Part shown: positions 43,760-54,339 of the stretch, piece by piece | Layout of the letters: each line of letters begins with the position of its first letter | Numbering within the stretch: position 1 is the first letter of the stretch | NCBI GenBank assembly: GCA_963971405.1 | Contig: OZ020490.1 | Coordinates: 19,865,464 to 19,929,463 of the forward strand | Direction of reading: 5' to 3' | Length of the DNA stretch: 64,000 nt | Source: Psococerastis gibbosa | Lineage: Eukaryota > Arthropoda > Insecta > Psocodea > Psocidae | The notes under the pieces: generated by a model | What the model saw: the letters and a program-made list of their open reading frames with translations, nothing else | Told to the model about the DNA's origin: nothing | The model's database searches: none | Made by a program: the position numbers and the translations under genes

Positions 43760-45085
43760 GGCTACTCCTGCCCGTAAAACACCCAATCGGTTACGAAACT
43801 ACCACTACATCTCTTGAGGGGAAAAGGGGCAGCATTCGCTTTCCGCCTTTGTGGCTCGAATGTCTTATATCTCTCCTTCAGTTGTACCGTAAACGGTTTA
43901 CTATATTTTAGAAAATAAAACTGTGATAAGTTACTTAGCATTGTAAATAGGATTCTCAGCATGGACGCTGTAGTTCAAGATTAGGGTGCTCCCACGATCG
44001 CTTGAAAAGCCTCCGTAAGGAGTACTGCACGGCGCGGTATTAGATAATGGCTGTACCATCTAGTGTTTCTTCTAGAGTTCTACATTGGAGAGGTGGGACA
44101 TTCGAGTGCGCCAAAAATATCCGTTGAATCCTGGGGCCACCCAAGGACGGATACAGGGGGGCAGGGGGGTAGCTGCCCCCCCTCCCAAATTTGGTAAATC
44201 TATTGTAAATTAATTAATTACGCTCTGATTTAATCTATCCTACATATGGTTTTCCTATTTTGACCCACTCCCCCTCCCTACCCCCTCCCTGGGGCCACCT
44301 TGTTCATTGGAGGCGTGGCGAGTGGCCCCAAAAATTAAGAAATATATATTTGGCGGGAAGCGAATGTCCCATTTCTCCTATACATAACTCTAATTCGTTC
44401 CTTACCCAGACTTTCAAGTGATGGTGGCCCACCACGCTATATACACAAGAAATAGCGACAATTCTGACATTACATGCGGATGCTATTTACTCTAACGTAG
44501 TTTCTTTCACTATTGTTCATAAGCTAAGCATTGAGACACTATCAATTGTTTTACATGGATGGTTTTATTTGACGCCGAGGAAGTCTCGCCAACAGAGATA
44601 GCGAGATCTCGCAGTATATAACTGGGCGTGTCATGTTTGCAAAGCGTCATTTACATTGGCGACCCCCGCCTCCATGCTTTGTTTACATATTTTGGGTGTA
44701 ATGTGTATCAGTTGCTTTGGCGTACGGTCAATACTAATAAATCCACTGCAAATTACAGTCATTAGGGGGAGTAATGTCATATTTAAGTGAATATTAATAT
44801 GTGGGTTTATTCCCAAAGTTGTATACAATACTTTGCGGGCACTTCGCGTAATTATACACTATCCATACATACTATATTTTGTGCTTGTATAGTTGTATGA
44901 TAATATACAAAACGCATTCATATATTATTGGAAATTAATGTAAATTTCATTATTAAGAGTATATTACACTACCGATTATGCACTAGCCCTGTGCACTGTC
45001 GGTTTTGTTAAGCTGTAATTTATTGATTTTGGATTATACAGTATTATTGTACGTACATACAATTAGTATGTTATGCAGCATTATT
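43760..45085. other. Intron segment with the Helitron empty-site repeat
   Basis: At 44310-44375 lies the uninterrupted relative of the sequence split by the Helitron at 41049. A block of G and C runs at 44150-44195 resembles the gcaggggggt...ctgccccccctcccaa hairpin type seen in other short elements. The rest is AT-rich and not recognised. Confidence 0.45.
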
Positions 45086-45095
45086 TATACTAAAT

Positions 45096-45415
45096 CAGGG
45101 GTTCCCAAACTTTTTTTTCCGTAGACCACTAGATTATTGTACGATTTTCTGTGGACCACCATGGCGGTGACAGGAAAATCGCCAAATTCTAGGACCAAGA
45201 TCAAGTACTAGTAGTTTGTGCGTACAATTAGGTTACGTGCTAATATTTGATTAAATGTTTAGGACTGGTCTCGGTTGGATTTTATAGTTCAGTGCCAAGA
45301 CTTACTATATTTTACTTCAAATTTCCAAAAACTCAGCTGTTTTATTTTCTTATTTCTTACTTTGGTCCTTGGACCACCAGATATACGCATGTGGACCACA
45401 GTTTGAGAACCACTG
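45096..45415. mobile_element. hAT-type MITE with 8-bp target duplication
   Basis: The ends are CAGGGGTTCCCAAACTTTTT and, on the right, ACAGTTTGAGAACCACTG, the familiar hAT terminal repeat (CAGxGGTTCxCAAACT). Inside, 'gtagaccac' and 'tggaccacc' repeat towards each end. TACTAAAT stands on both sides (45088-45095 and 45416-45423), a perfect 8-bp duplication. The 320-bp element has no transposase. Confidence 0.9.
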
Positions 45416-45424
45416 TACTAAATA

Positions 45425-46475
45425 ATGAATCGGTTTTACGGTCATCTTCATTGACGAATCGAAAGTGATTTCTCGGTTCCAAATTCTGAAATGAAAATTT
45501 GGCTATGATATAAATGAAGAAGGAATCAATATACGAGTACAATAGTAGGTATAGGACGAAAATTGAATGGAATCCTGTATATTGTATTCTAGGATGGTAA
45601 GTACAATACATTTAATTTATTTTGCACAGTTTGCCTCTCCCTACTGTAATTTAGTGTCACCCGAATAAACCAGTAGGTATTTTTAAGTACCAGCGTAAAG
45701 AATGGTTGATTTTATTAATAATTAAATTAAGTTTCTCCAATTTTTCTCAACTCCCATCTTAATGATGTTGACGAGGCAAATTGCGCTGAAAATTGTGTAT
45801 CTTGGTAAAATGTTTAAAAAAAAAACCCGGCAATAATCATTACTCTCGTCAAGATAATGATCTAAAAGGAACAGACCAGAAACGGGGGGGGGGGGGTGTT
45901 TCTCTTTTCCGTCTGCTCCCCAAAACTAGTTATAGAAAGGAAACAGCCATTTTTCTTTTACAAATGATGACAAAAAAATTGCTTATTTCATATCTGCCTC
46001 GCCTTCAACTTTTCATGAAAGCAATGTACGTATGCTTAGAATGCAATTTGACTCTTAAATTTACATTTTTAGTCTACAGATAATATTTATAAGAGGGATT
46101 TTTAATAGTTTTCAAATCTATGTAGGCTACAATTTTTTTTGTTATGAATTTATAATATCCAAGGCTGTAGGAGTGAGTACCTGAGATATTTTTGAGGGAG
46201 AAAAATAAATTCTAGATGCGTCAGCCTTTAATTAATTTTATAACTAGCTTGGGTAGCATATAATTTTGCTACCTTTATGGTCTTAAGAGAGGTCAGGTTG
46301 TCTTGTCACTCTTCTGTAAGTAAATAAGTACTTTGCGATTCATATTATATGCTCTTTCTATTGCATTATAATTCATTGCTTTTGGCGTACCATTTATTTA
46401 ACTGACTCCCATTTATTGTGGCATCTCCATTGCTCAACCCAACTCTCAGGTTTACTGTAGTATATGTTAAACCAC
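45425..46475. other. Intron segment without recognised feature
   Basis: AT-rich, with a G run at about 45885-45896 inside a 96-codon frame of no recognisable content. Nothing else identified. Confidence 0.4.
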
Positions 46476-46481
46476 TCCTAT

Positions 46482-46865
46482 GGCGCCCATTCCATTAACC
46501 GGCTAGGGCTATTTCCTACAACGGTGACGTGGTAGCAGACATTCAAGACTTAGGTGGCGTTTCCACCGATCTCGCATTGCAGAATGCAAATGACATTGAC
46601 GGAAATTAGAATTTTTCTTTTTATGGAAATCTATTAAAATGTTTGTACATAACATATCCCATGACGCCATTTTTTAATTTTAGTTTTTTTGTTTGTGATT
46701 TTACTGTATGATCATTGATCAATTTTAACTATGGCATAGAGGAAAATAAACGTTTCCGTCAATTCTGCAATGCGAGGTCGGTGGAAACCCCACCTAAGTC
46801 TTGAATGTCTGCTACCACGTCACCGTTGTTGGAAATAGCCCTAGCCGGTCAATGGAATGGGCACC
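46482..46865. mobile_element. Composite foldback MITE (family F), reverse-oriented core
   Basis: Same double palindrome as 24125-24498, with outer ends GGCGCCCATTCCATTAACCG and its complement. The MADF-like frame start lies on the minus strand here ('cccatgacgccattttttaa'), so the core is inverted relative to the other copies or the element was inserted in reverse. Confidence 0.7.
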
Positions 46866-46869
46866 TAAG

Positions 46870-47430
46870 TAGAATGCTAGAATCCAACACTGAATTTAAA
46901 TAAAACCGTACGAGGAAACAGCAAAAACCTCCATTCTCTCGGTCAGCTTAAATTAATTCTTTTGTCTCTAGCCTTAAATTTAAAATTAATTATACAAGAC
47001 AAGTCTTTCACAGTAATACCGCAGAGCTACCGATGCTGTGCAACCTATAAGAAAACGTGCCGGTTACTGGGTTAGGCAGGGGACAGGTCCCAAGTTGTGT
47101 TGCGGGGCGCCTAATCGATAAAAACATTTCCCCTCGACCCCCTCGCCCCCGTTCCTCCCTTGGCCTTTGCCTCCTAGAGCTAAGGGATGCTCTTTACTAC
47201 TACCCTTTTGGAAAGTAGTTAAAGTGGTTGGTTGCTTGTGGCTGAAACTGGTTTCTGCTGCTCTGTAGCCTACACTGAAACATCCCTTGGGCTTACAAAG
47301 GCAAATATGGGGAGTCGAGACCTACCTGAACTTAAGGTAGAATAGAAATAGAAGACTATTTTAGTGGTTTTATGGATCATTAATATTAATAGTAAAGTTG
47401 TGTTGCTGTGGGGTTCGTTGGATTGTCTAA
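46870..47430. other. Intron segment without recognised feature
   Basis: Mixed composition with a C-rich patch (about 47127-47160). No coding or repeat family recognised. Confidence 0.4.
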
Positions 47431-47439
47431 TGAAATTCA

Positions 47440-47895
47440 ACAGTGGTTTTTTATGTTAAGCCGCGGATAGGAGGCTGGACCACAGCAACCCGAAACATCC
47501 GACACGAGGAAGTTGTCATGTGGCGGTTACGTCTGGGCCACACACGGCTCACACATGGCTTTCTGATGGCGGGAGAACCCCCGTTATTATGCCACAGTGG
47601 TGCAGAAAACATAGTTGCCCACATCCTTGTCGAATGCCAAAACCTCACCCACCACAGAACCTGGCCCACACAAACATCCCTCTCAACCCTACTACGTGAC
47701 GACGAAACCGCTACCCGAACTATCCTCTCATTTTTGACTACTACGAACCTCATCAACCTCTTATAATATCCAGAAACTGAAAAAAGCAAACTTACATTAA
47801 CGAACCTAACCTACCGTACATAACCATATAATATACCTGGGCATGTGTGGCCTAGACGGCATTGCGCCCCAAAAACCATAATTTAAAAAAAAAAA
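47440..47895 (+). mobile_element. LINE C-terminal fragment with 3' UTR and A-tail
   Basis: The frame reads VVMWRLRLGHTRLTHGFLMA, then CHSGAENIVAHILVECQNL, the end of a LINE ORF2 after RNase H (LRxGHTRLTHGxLM...C..C...HxLxEC). It stops at 47764-47766. A short 3' UTR with 'gtgtggcctagacggcattg' ends in an A run (about 47885-47895). Strong 5' truncation. Confidence 0.8.
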
Positions 47896-47959
47896 GTGTT
47901 TTATCTCCAAATATGGAGAAAATTAGCACTCTCGATTGTTATTAGAGCTCTTTATGGGA

Positions 47960-48560
47960 TCATAAATTAATACGCACCAGCACGAGTGAACCCGTACTTG
48001 CTATCAAATTTATCAATTAAAATCGGCTGCTTTCTCTTAAATACGAAAGCACAATCCAGTGCTTGGGGACATAGTCGATGGGACATACTGTAGTATACTA
48101 GAATGGGCAGACCAATTATATAATGATACGCAATAATAATGGAATGTTTAGCAATGCATTGGGTTTTGGATTATCATAACATCTTCAAAAAATAATTTTT
48201 TCTTCAAAACCAAAACCTTGTTTGGGTTAGTAACTTATTCGTTTTTGTTACTTTATTTAGCATCTAAAACATACCTGAAGATAGGAAGTATGAATAAAAA
48301 GGTTGATCAGAAACATTCTCATTTTAGTCACTTCATGAAAATTGGACCTCTTATATTTTTGTACACCCTGAACCTTTTTTGATGTGGTGCTATCGTCGCA
48401 TTCTACAAATATCATGGCAAGACCACATTACCAATGAGGGAGTACGGCATCGTCAGAATGGCTCCTCAGAAAAACTATTTTTATAGCCATTTTTCATGAA
48501 CATTGAGCCTTTTTTATTTTATTACTCCCTGAACCAAACTATCAAGGGGATGCTACTTAG
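47960..48560 (-). repeat. Diverged RE-1-like repeat, with LINE scrap
   Basis: Reverse counterpart of 30430-31375, sharing 'cagcacgagtgaacccgtac', 'atacctgaagataggaagt' and 'accaaactatcaagggg'. A LINE piece 'tgtggtgctatcgtcgcatt' to 'accaatgagggagtacggca' (48385-48450, plus strand; WCYRRILQISWQDHITNE-like) is embedded. Confidence 0.45.
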
Positions 48561-48639
48561 TGGGCTTTGTTTAAATAAGTACTACAATATACGATAACGA
48601 TATAATCGTACATGTCAATTTGTAAGATATCGTTTTTTT

Positions 48640-48876
48640 GTGGGTTTTTGGGGTATAAACCTTCGGTTTCGAACAAGGAAAGAAAAAATCATTGTGCAAT
48701 GTACAGTAGTTTCTTTTCGTGGGTTTTTGGAGTATAAACCTCCGGTTTCGAACAAGGAAAGAAAAGGTAATTGTGCAATGTACAGTAGTTTCTTTTTGTG
48801 GGTTTTTGTGGTATAAACCTCCGGTTTTGAACAAGGAAAGAAAGGATAATTGTGCAATGTACAGTAGTTTCTTTTC
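48640..48876 (+). repeat. Three-copy tandem repeat, period 79 bp
   Basis: Units start at 48640, 48719 and 48798 with 'gtgggtttttg', then 'ggtataaacct', 'cggtttcgaacaaggaaag' and 'attgtgcaatgtacagtag'. Units differ by only a few bases, so the array is young. All three reading frames are open through parts of it, which explains the 118-codon minus-strand frame; that frame is not a gene. Confidence 0.85.
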
Positions 48877-49286
48877 GTCAGTATTCATCCCAATCGACAC
48901 GGAAAGATCGTAAGGCATACCATTCAAATAGAAATACCAGAAGAAATATGAGGAAAGTCCAGGGGGATTTTATTGGGAGCATCAGCAAAGAGCGATAAGG
49001 AGTGGGGCTAGGGGGGTGGGGGTGGGGGAGGAGGGTGTTGCGAAGCACTCTTGACCCCTAGGGGTCCCCTCTAAGAGCTATTTATGGAGGGCTGTTATTG
49101 GTCCAAGAAAGCGGTATATTGTCATCTAAAGAATCCTATCTTTTTTAGGTCGGCACACCCTGTGTGTATTTATTTTCCGGCAGAGCATTTCATCTTTATT
49201 TTTTGATTTTTTTTGCTCTTTGTGTGCTGAAGTGGCTTTTTTTCTTGGCTGATTTTTCTCTATTCTATTGTATGTGAGTCACAGCT

Positions 49287-50048
49287 TGTCTTTTCCTGCT
49301 GTAACCATACCATTAGTCATGGCTTCATGGACACGGCAAAATCAAACCATATGAGCATTTTTCTCTGAATAATCCAAATTATGGCTACATTCAGAAGCCC
49401 GTATTCTCTAACATGATGCTTTACAGGGGCTATGAAATCCTGTCCCACTGCTGCATTGCAGATAGTACTGGACTTCCCACCCCTCCATGTTGCAGTGGAA
49501 ACTTCAACCGAAATGGCATTATTAGGAGTGGAAGGGCAATTAAGAGAGACTCAGCCTCTCTGACTACGTCTGACCACTGCCTGGATATGCCAAGCGATAG
49601 AATCCATCCAAAATACTGTTTTAGGAGGGAATTCGAAACTATATTAGGGATAATAAAAGAATGCGCTGCGAATCAGCAGGAATTCTCAATAGTCACACAA
49701 TCAAGTGGTTTACTGATGGCTCTACGCTAGGAAGTACAAAACCATGAACAGGCCTTGTCGTCTTTGGTCCTGGGGTTAAATATCTGGAGTCTCTTGGGGA
49801 GACAACTATAGTCTTGCAGATTCTGTTATGAAGGTGCGGAGGACCTGCGATGCGATGCAATTGCACGAAGAAGAGCAGCATGCTCGGGAAGCTTACAGTT
49901 ACATGTAAAAGACCTACCACTTCTGAATCCCCTCAAGATCCTGGCTCTCCTGAGGGAGATAGGCCTCGAGAAAGTGATGTAGATACTTTGTTGTAGGGGG
50001 CTTAAGTGCACACAGGTAACACCTGTACCCCAATTAAAAAAATTAAAA
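49287..50048 (+). mobile_element. 5'-truncated LINE, inverse copy of 33462-34275
   Basis: Carries the same 'ctgtaaccataccattagtc', LTTSDHCLDMPSDRIHPKYC and VTQSSGLLMALR text as 33462-34275 and ends in an A-rich tail (about 50034-50050). The RNase H start is out of frame at a small indel. The two copies share their truncation point, so they probably came from one already shortened source or a segmental copy. Confidence 0.75.
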
Positions 50049-50184
50049 AAAAATGGTTTGTGAGTCACGGTGTGGTAATATTTCCTAAAACTATGATGGT
50101 ACATTGTAGGGACTAGGGAGAATGTTTTGGAGTTAGTTGTAGTCATGTGTATTTGCTACTTTCCTATTTATACGTTAGTATGAC

Positions 50185-50356
50185 GGCTATTCCATCTGCC
50201 AATAATCCGTCATTTGTGCATCAAAAATTGATGAGTTGTTTGTTTTAAGGAGACTATTATGTAGTTACTTAGCTTATCTATTATAAATTAATTTATAAAA
50301 TGGTAGAGACTTACTATTGATGCACTAATGACGGATTATTGACAGATGGAATAGCC
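50185..50356. mobile_element. Foldback MITE
   Basis: GGCTATTCCATCTGCCAATA faces its near complement ending ...GAATAGCC. The arms also include 'atccgtcatt' and 'gtgcatcaa'. Just left of it 'ctttcctatttatacgttagtat' is a fragment of the RE-1 left end, so the MITE went into RE-1 sequence. The right RE-1 flank is not preserved. It ends 131 bp before exon 3. Confidence 0.65.
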
Positions 50357-50487
50357 TCCTATGCGAAGTCTACCTGAAATGATGCGTTGATTCGCGCTAA
50401 ACGAACCTTGTATTCTATTAGATCTAAACCCGAAAATGGCGGGAGTATTTGTGGGGATATTGATATATTGATGGCGTTTTGTTGCAG

Positions 50488-50625
50488 GGACGTGATCATA
50501 CCTAGATCGAAAGTCACCGAGGCCCCCGCACTGGAAGATAACGACGAGGACGACCTGGACGATGATGATGACGACGTCTTCTACGACTCGGAAGACGGGG
50601 AGGATAACGATGACGTCACTGACAT
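50488..50625 (+). CDS. Cow: Testican/Cow, coding exon 3: acidic linker
   Basis: Residues 91-137. The acceptor is GTTGCAG (to 50487) and the donor GTACGT at 50626; both sides are phase 2. The codon split after exon 2 (GG|G) and before exon 4 (AT|A) is completed exactly. The sequence GDVIIPRSKVTEAPALEDN is followed by a run of Asp/Glu with six consecutive Asp, then VFYDSEDGEDNDDVTD. More than half of residues 107-136 are acidic. Ser125 in DSEDGED is followed by Glu, not Gly, so it is not a standard Ser-Gly glycosaminoglycan site, although acidic surroundings favour xylosylation elsewhere. Such a linker between the four-Cys and Kazal parts is not something I know from vertebrate testicans. It may be an arthropod feature or an optional exon: with phase 2 on both ends it could be skipped without a frameshift. 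Alternative donors would break the frame. Confidence 0.85.
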
Positions 50626-51287
50626 GTACGTATCGGCTTTTGTTTTTGCCTGCGGCGCGGCAGTTAGATCAAGATTGATTGGGTGTTATCTCACTGCGCC
50701 CTTTGCTATGATGTTGAGGGAATTTCAATTTGTTCACATTGAAGACTTGTTTATAAGCAGTCCCAAAGTTTATATTTCGGTTTTTGACGATAATTTGGCC
50801 ATCACTGCCTTTACTCATCACTGCAGCACCAACATAAAAGATAACTCCAGACTCCTCTGTTATGTTTATTTTTATTTTTTTAAAAACTATTTTTACTATT
50901 ATTCTTTAGATTAGTTAATAAGTTAGTTTAAGTTAGCATATATCAATTAAATAACAATCTAGTGTAATTAGTAATTAATCTTAGTTTGAGGGGAAAATCC
51001 TAACGGTGCCCTGAACCACCATTACTAGAAATGTACCGTGTCTGTTTAAAATGTACAGATTTACTTTAGTTTAATTATTCTTTATTAAAAAATCACGTCC
51101 CAATTCAGAGTGAAACTTACAAGTGACCTGTGGCATAAGTGGCTATTTTTATTGATTTTTTATTCAGCATTACACGTTTTATTTCTGATACGAATGGCTG
51201 TCAGCCTACCAGCTATTACTGTGACCTGTTTGCATCAAAATGTGTCCAGAGGTTTGAAGTCACCTATCTGAGCCATTACACTTTTTT

Positions 51288-51978
51288 GCTTTCCAATTTC
51301 TACGTAGTATTAGGAAAGCTTTGTGTTGGTCGAAATTTTCGATTCCAAGATTTCAACAGATTTACACGTTTTGAGGTCCCAGGAACCCAAAAAAGTGGTT
51401 TTTACGAAATGTCTGTCTGCCGCTCGGTCTGTCTGTTCATCGATTTCCGGGCAATGTCCTCGGTTGATTTTGATGAGATTTGGCATGTAGGTTCACCAAA
51501 ATGAGACCATTTTTTTAATTTGGGTTATCTCAATTTATTCTGAAAAGAGGCCAAAAAAACTATTTCTCAAAAACTGCTCCAACGATTTCTATTAAATTCA
51601 CATATATTGTAGTCGTTATTAATGTTAATAAAATGCGGGGGGTTGCATGTCCCTTGATAGTTTGCTTCTGGGGATAAAAGAATAAAAATAACTAAATTTT
51701 AATGAAAAATTACTAAAAAATAATTTTTCTTCGAACCCTTTCTATCGATGAGTTCTACCTTCAGCCATGTTGTATGTGTTAATTTGAGTAACGAAACCGG
51801 ACAGGTTTGTTTCCCAAAAAACACCTCCAGTGACGCCAGGTGGACACCCCCCCCCCCCCCCCCGACATATCCGAAATTTAAACATAGGAAAATCATTTAC
51901 TTTTAAATTACTCATTTTCTCTATCTACTAATTTTGATAAATTGGAAAGCATGCTCGAGTAAACTCGGACCGGTTCTT
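51288..51978 (+). repeat. RE-1 interspersed repeat, copy 4, in intron 3
   Basis: Begins 'gctttccaatttctacgtag' and ends 'gagtaaactcggaccgg', with a long C run at about 51847-51863. It is shorter than copies 1-3 in the middle. It occupies half of the 1470-bp intron 3. Confidence 0.75.
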
Positions 51979-52095
51979 TTAAATGAAATGAATTGAAAAA
52001 CGTCTTTATAGTTGGCGAGCTTTAGCCCCGATGGGCTACTTTACCAGCTAACCTAAATGCGAAAAATGACAATTTGTGCGCCTGTTCTTTTGCAG

Positions 52096-52244
52096 AAGAT
52101 GTAAGTCGTGCCCCATTGTGCAGCCTACATTTATTTGCGGTGCTGACAATAGGACATACAGCTCCCTCTGTCGTCTGGACTACCACAACTGTATTCATCG
52201 CTCAGTGATTAAGGTCTCCTGTAAGGGGTTTTGCCCTTGTAAAG
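52096..52244 (+). CDS. Cow: Testican/Cow, coding exon 4: Kazal domain
   Basis: Residues 137-187. Acceptor CTTTTGCAG (to 52095); donor AAAG|GTAAGC at 52245, phase 1. The exon encodes a complete Kazal-type module: RCKSCPIVQPTFICGADNRT, then YSSLCRLDYHNC and VIKVSCKGFCPC. Cysteines 139, 142, 151, 162, 169, 179, 183 and 185 are in place, and the CGxDNxTYxxxCxLxxxxC signature is textbook. This family uses the Kazal part as a structural follistatin domain, not as a serine-protease inhibitor, although vertebrate testicans inhibit some proteases. Asn155 in NRT is a possible N-glycosylation sequon. This exon fixes the family assignment together with exons 6-8. Confidence 0.92.
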
Positions 52245-52277
52245 GTAAGCTCAACATTAAACACTCACTAGCGATAT

Positions 52278-52690
52278 AAGGTGACTCGTATCCGGACTTG
52301 GTCAAGTCATGTTCATTTCTGTTGTATTGTTTTATGTACCGGTTTGACCCATTCCCGCACATGGTTCAATCGATTTAACGCCTGTTACAATGTCAATGCT
52401 GGGCATGTCCGAGCTTGTTCTCGGTGTGAGTGACTATTGACCTGTTTGCCAACAGCTATAAGGTCATTCGGAAACAATACCAATAATGTCTGAAAACTGA
52501 TGGGGTCGGTGGCAGGGTAAGGTTTAATGGGCCACTGCCCGTAGACCTACGTCCATAAATAACCGTTCAATAATAATAATGCATCAGTTTGGCAACGGCC
52601 AAAATTCATGCTGAAACGATACCAACAATATGCTAATGTAGTTGTTGACGTAGGCATAGGTCAAGGTTCAATTTAACCCTGCCTTCAGGG
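52278..52690 (+). repeat. R6 repeat, diverged copy with partial duplication
   Basis: 'gactcgtatccggacttggt', 'ggtttgaccc', 'gtttgccaacagctataagg', 'cggaaacaataccaa' and 'ctgatggggtc' parallel 56785-57050. From about 52572 a second partial unit repeats 'ggcaacggcca', 'gaaacgataccaac' and 'ggttcaatttaaccc'. Confidence 0.5.
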
Positions 52691-52699
52691 TAGGCAACA

Positions 52700-53945
52700 C
52701 AATGCAATCGTGGAAGGCCTCTCCCAGCATTGCCATATATTGCCTCTCTTCTGATATAGACAACCCCGCGGATTGATCTGCCACTTACTCTTGGTCCTAC
52801 ATTCCTTTGAGGACCCTTAACAGTTGGTTCAGGTACTCCAATCGCGGAAGGCCTTTCCCTTCATCGCCACACATGTAAGCCTCTCTTCTGGTATAGGCAA
52901 CCCCGTGGATTGATCTGCCACTTACTCTTGGTCCCACATTCCTTTGAGGACCCTTCGAGGCTGGTTCAGGTACTCCAATTGCGGAAGGCCTTTCCCTTCA
53001 TCGCCACACATGTAAGCCTCTCTTCTGGTAGGCAACCCCGTGGATTGATCTGCCACTTACTCTTGGTCTTCCATTCCTTTGAGGACCCTTAGAAGCTGGT
53101 TCAGGTACTCCAATTGCGGAAGGCCTTTCCCTTCATCGCCGCACATGTAAGCCTCTCTTCTGGTAGGCAACCCCGTGGGTTGATCTGCCACTCTTGGTCC
53201 TACATTCCTTTGAGGACCCTTAACAGCTGGTTCAGGTCTTCCAATCGCGGGAGGCCTCTCCCTTCATCGCCATACAGGTAAGCCTCTCTTCTGGTATAGG
53301 CAACCCCGTGGATTGATCTGCTACTTACTCTTGGTCCTACATTCCTTTGAGGACCCTTCGAGGCTGGTTCAGGTACTCCAATTGCGGAAGGCCTTTCCCT
53401 TCATCGCCGCACATGTAAGCCTCTCTTCTGGTAGGCAACCCCGTGGGTTGATCTGCCACTCTTGGTCCTACATTCCTTTGAGGACCCTTAACAGCTGGTT
53501 CAGGTCTTCCAATCGCGGGAGGCCTCTCCCTTCATCGCCATACAGGTAAGCCTCTCTTCTGGTATAGGCAACCCCGTGGGTTGATCTGCCACTCTTGGTC
53601 CTACATTCCTTTGAGGTCCCTTAACAGCTGGTGCCGGTACTCCAATCGCGGATGGCCTTTCCCTTCATCGCCATACATGTAAGCCTCTCTTCTGGTAGGC
53701 AACCCCGTGGATTGATCTGCCACTTACTCTTGGTCTTCCATTCCTTTGTGGTCCCTTAACAGCTGGTTCAGGTATTCCAATCGCGGAAGGCCTCTCCCTT
53801 CATCGCTATACATGTAAGCCTGTCTTCTGGTATAGGCAACCCCGTGGATTGATCTGCCACTTACTCTTGGTCTTCCATTCCTTTGAGGTCCCTTAACAGC
53901 TGGTTCAGGTGCTCCAATCGCGGAAGGCCTTTCCCTAAATTGCCA
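52700..53945 (+). repeat. Minisatellite, about nine units of 131-138 bp
   Basis: Units can be counted by 'ggttcaggt' at 52826, 52963, 53098, 53229, 53366, 53497, (53630, changed to ggtgccggt), 53764 and 53902, with a weaker first unit from 52700. Spacings are 137, 135, 131, 137, 131, 133, 134 and 138. Length differences come from two 4-base indels (tata in 'ggtataggc', tact in 'cacttactc'). The units starting 53098 and 53366 look identical over more than 120 bp, as do the first parts of 53229 and 53497, so a 268-bp dimer was copied as a block. Reading frames across the array (about 60-105 codons) follow from the periodicity and are not genes. Confidence 0.9.
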
Positions 53946-53999
53946 TATAGCAGAAGGGCCGGAACAACACGGGGCAGGAGGTACATTACCCCCCCCCCC

Positions 54000-54335
54000 C
54001 CCCCCCCTCTGGAAGCCAATTGCTTGACGGTGTCCCATCATACTGCGACGACTCGCGGCCTATGTCCAATCCATGTGACTCCCCGCTTAGCAATCACAAT
54101 CAGCGCTCTTAAGCTTCGTTCTTTCCCTACACGCCCCCTATCCCTCCTTATTGGTGACCTCGTCAATCCACGTGACATTCAAGATTTAAGGGTACACTAC
54201 ATTTCCAACGCCTCTATGAAAAAAAGGATAGAAAATTGTCTCTATTTTCCATTTTGGCGAATTATTCTACTGTTTGTGCTTCTGGCCCACGTTTCTCGCA
54301 TATCGCTTCCATCATGAATAAAGAAGTCTTTGTAG
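54000..54335. other. Array edge and unrecognised intron sequence
   Basis: A C run of about 18 (53989-54006) closes the minisatellite side. The rest has a plus-strand frame without domains and no recognised repeat. Confidence 0.35.
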
Positions 54336-54339
54336 TTAG

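Larger units (their letters stand above)
37841..50487 (+). other. Intron 2 of the testican gene (12.6 kb)
   Basis: GTAAGC...TTGTTGCAG. It separates the four-Cys module from the acidic linker and holds the repeats listed below. No exon fitting phase 2 to phase 2 was found between 37841 and 50487. Confidence 0.75.

Noticed and set aside
48571-48927. 118-codon minus-strand repeat protein
   Set aside because: It is produced by the three 79-bp units, and 79 is not a multiple of three, so each unit is read in a different frame.
52690-53945. CRISPR-like array
   Set aside because: Units are contiguous 131-138 bp minisatellite copies without unique spacers, in a eukaryotic intron.
52910-54041. Several frames of 60-105 codons that look like a repeat protein
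   Set aside because: They follow from the minisatellite periodicity; unit lengths not divisible by three (131, 134, 137) break every frame.
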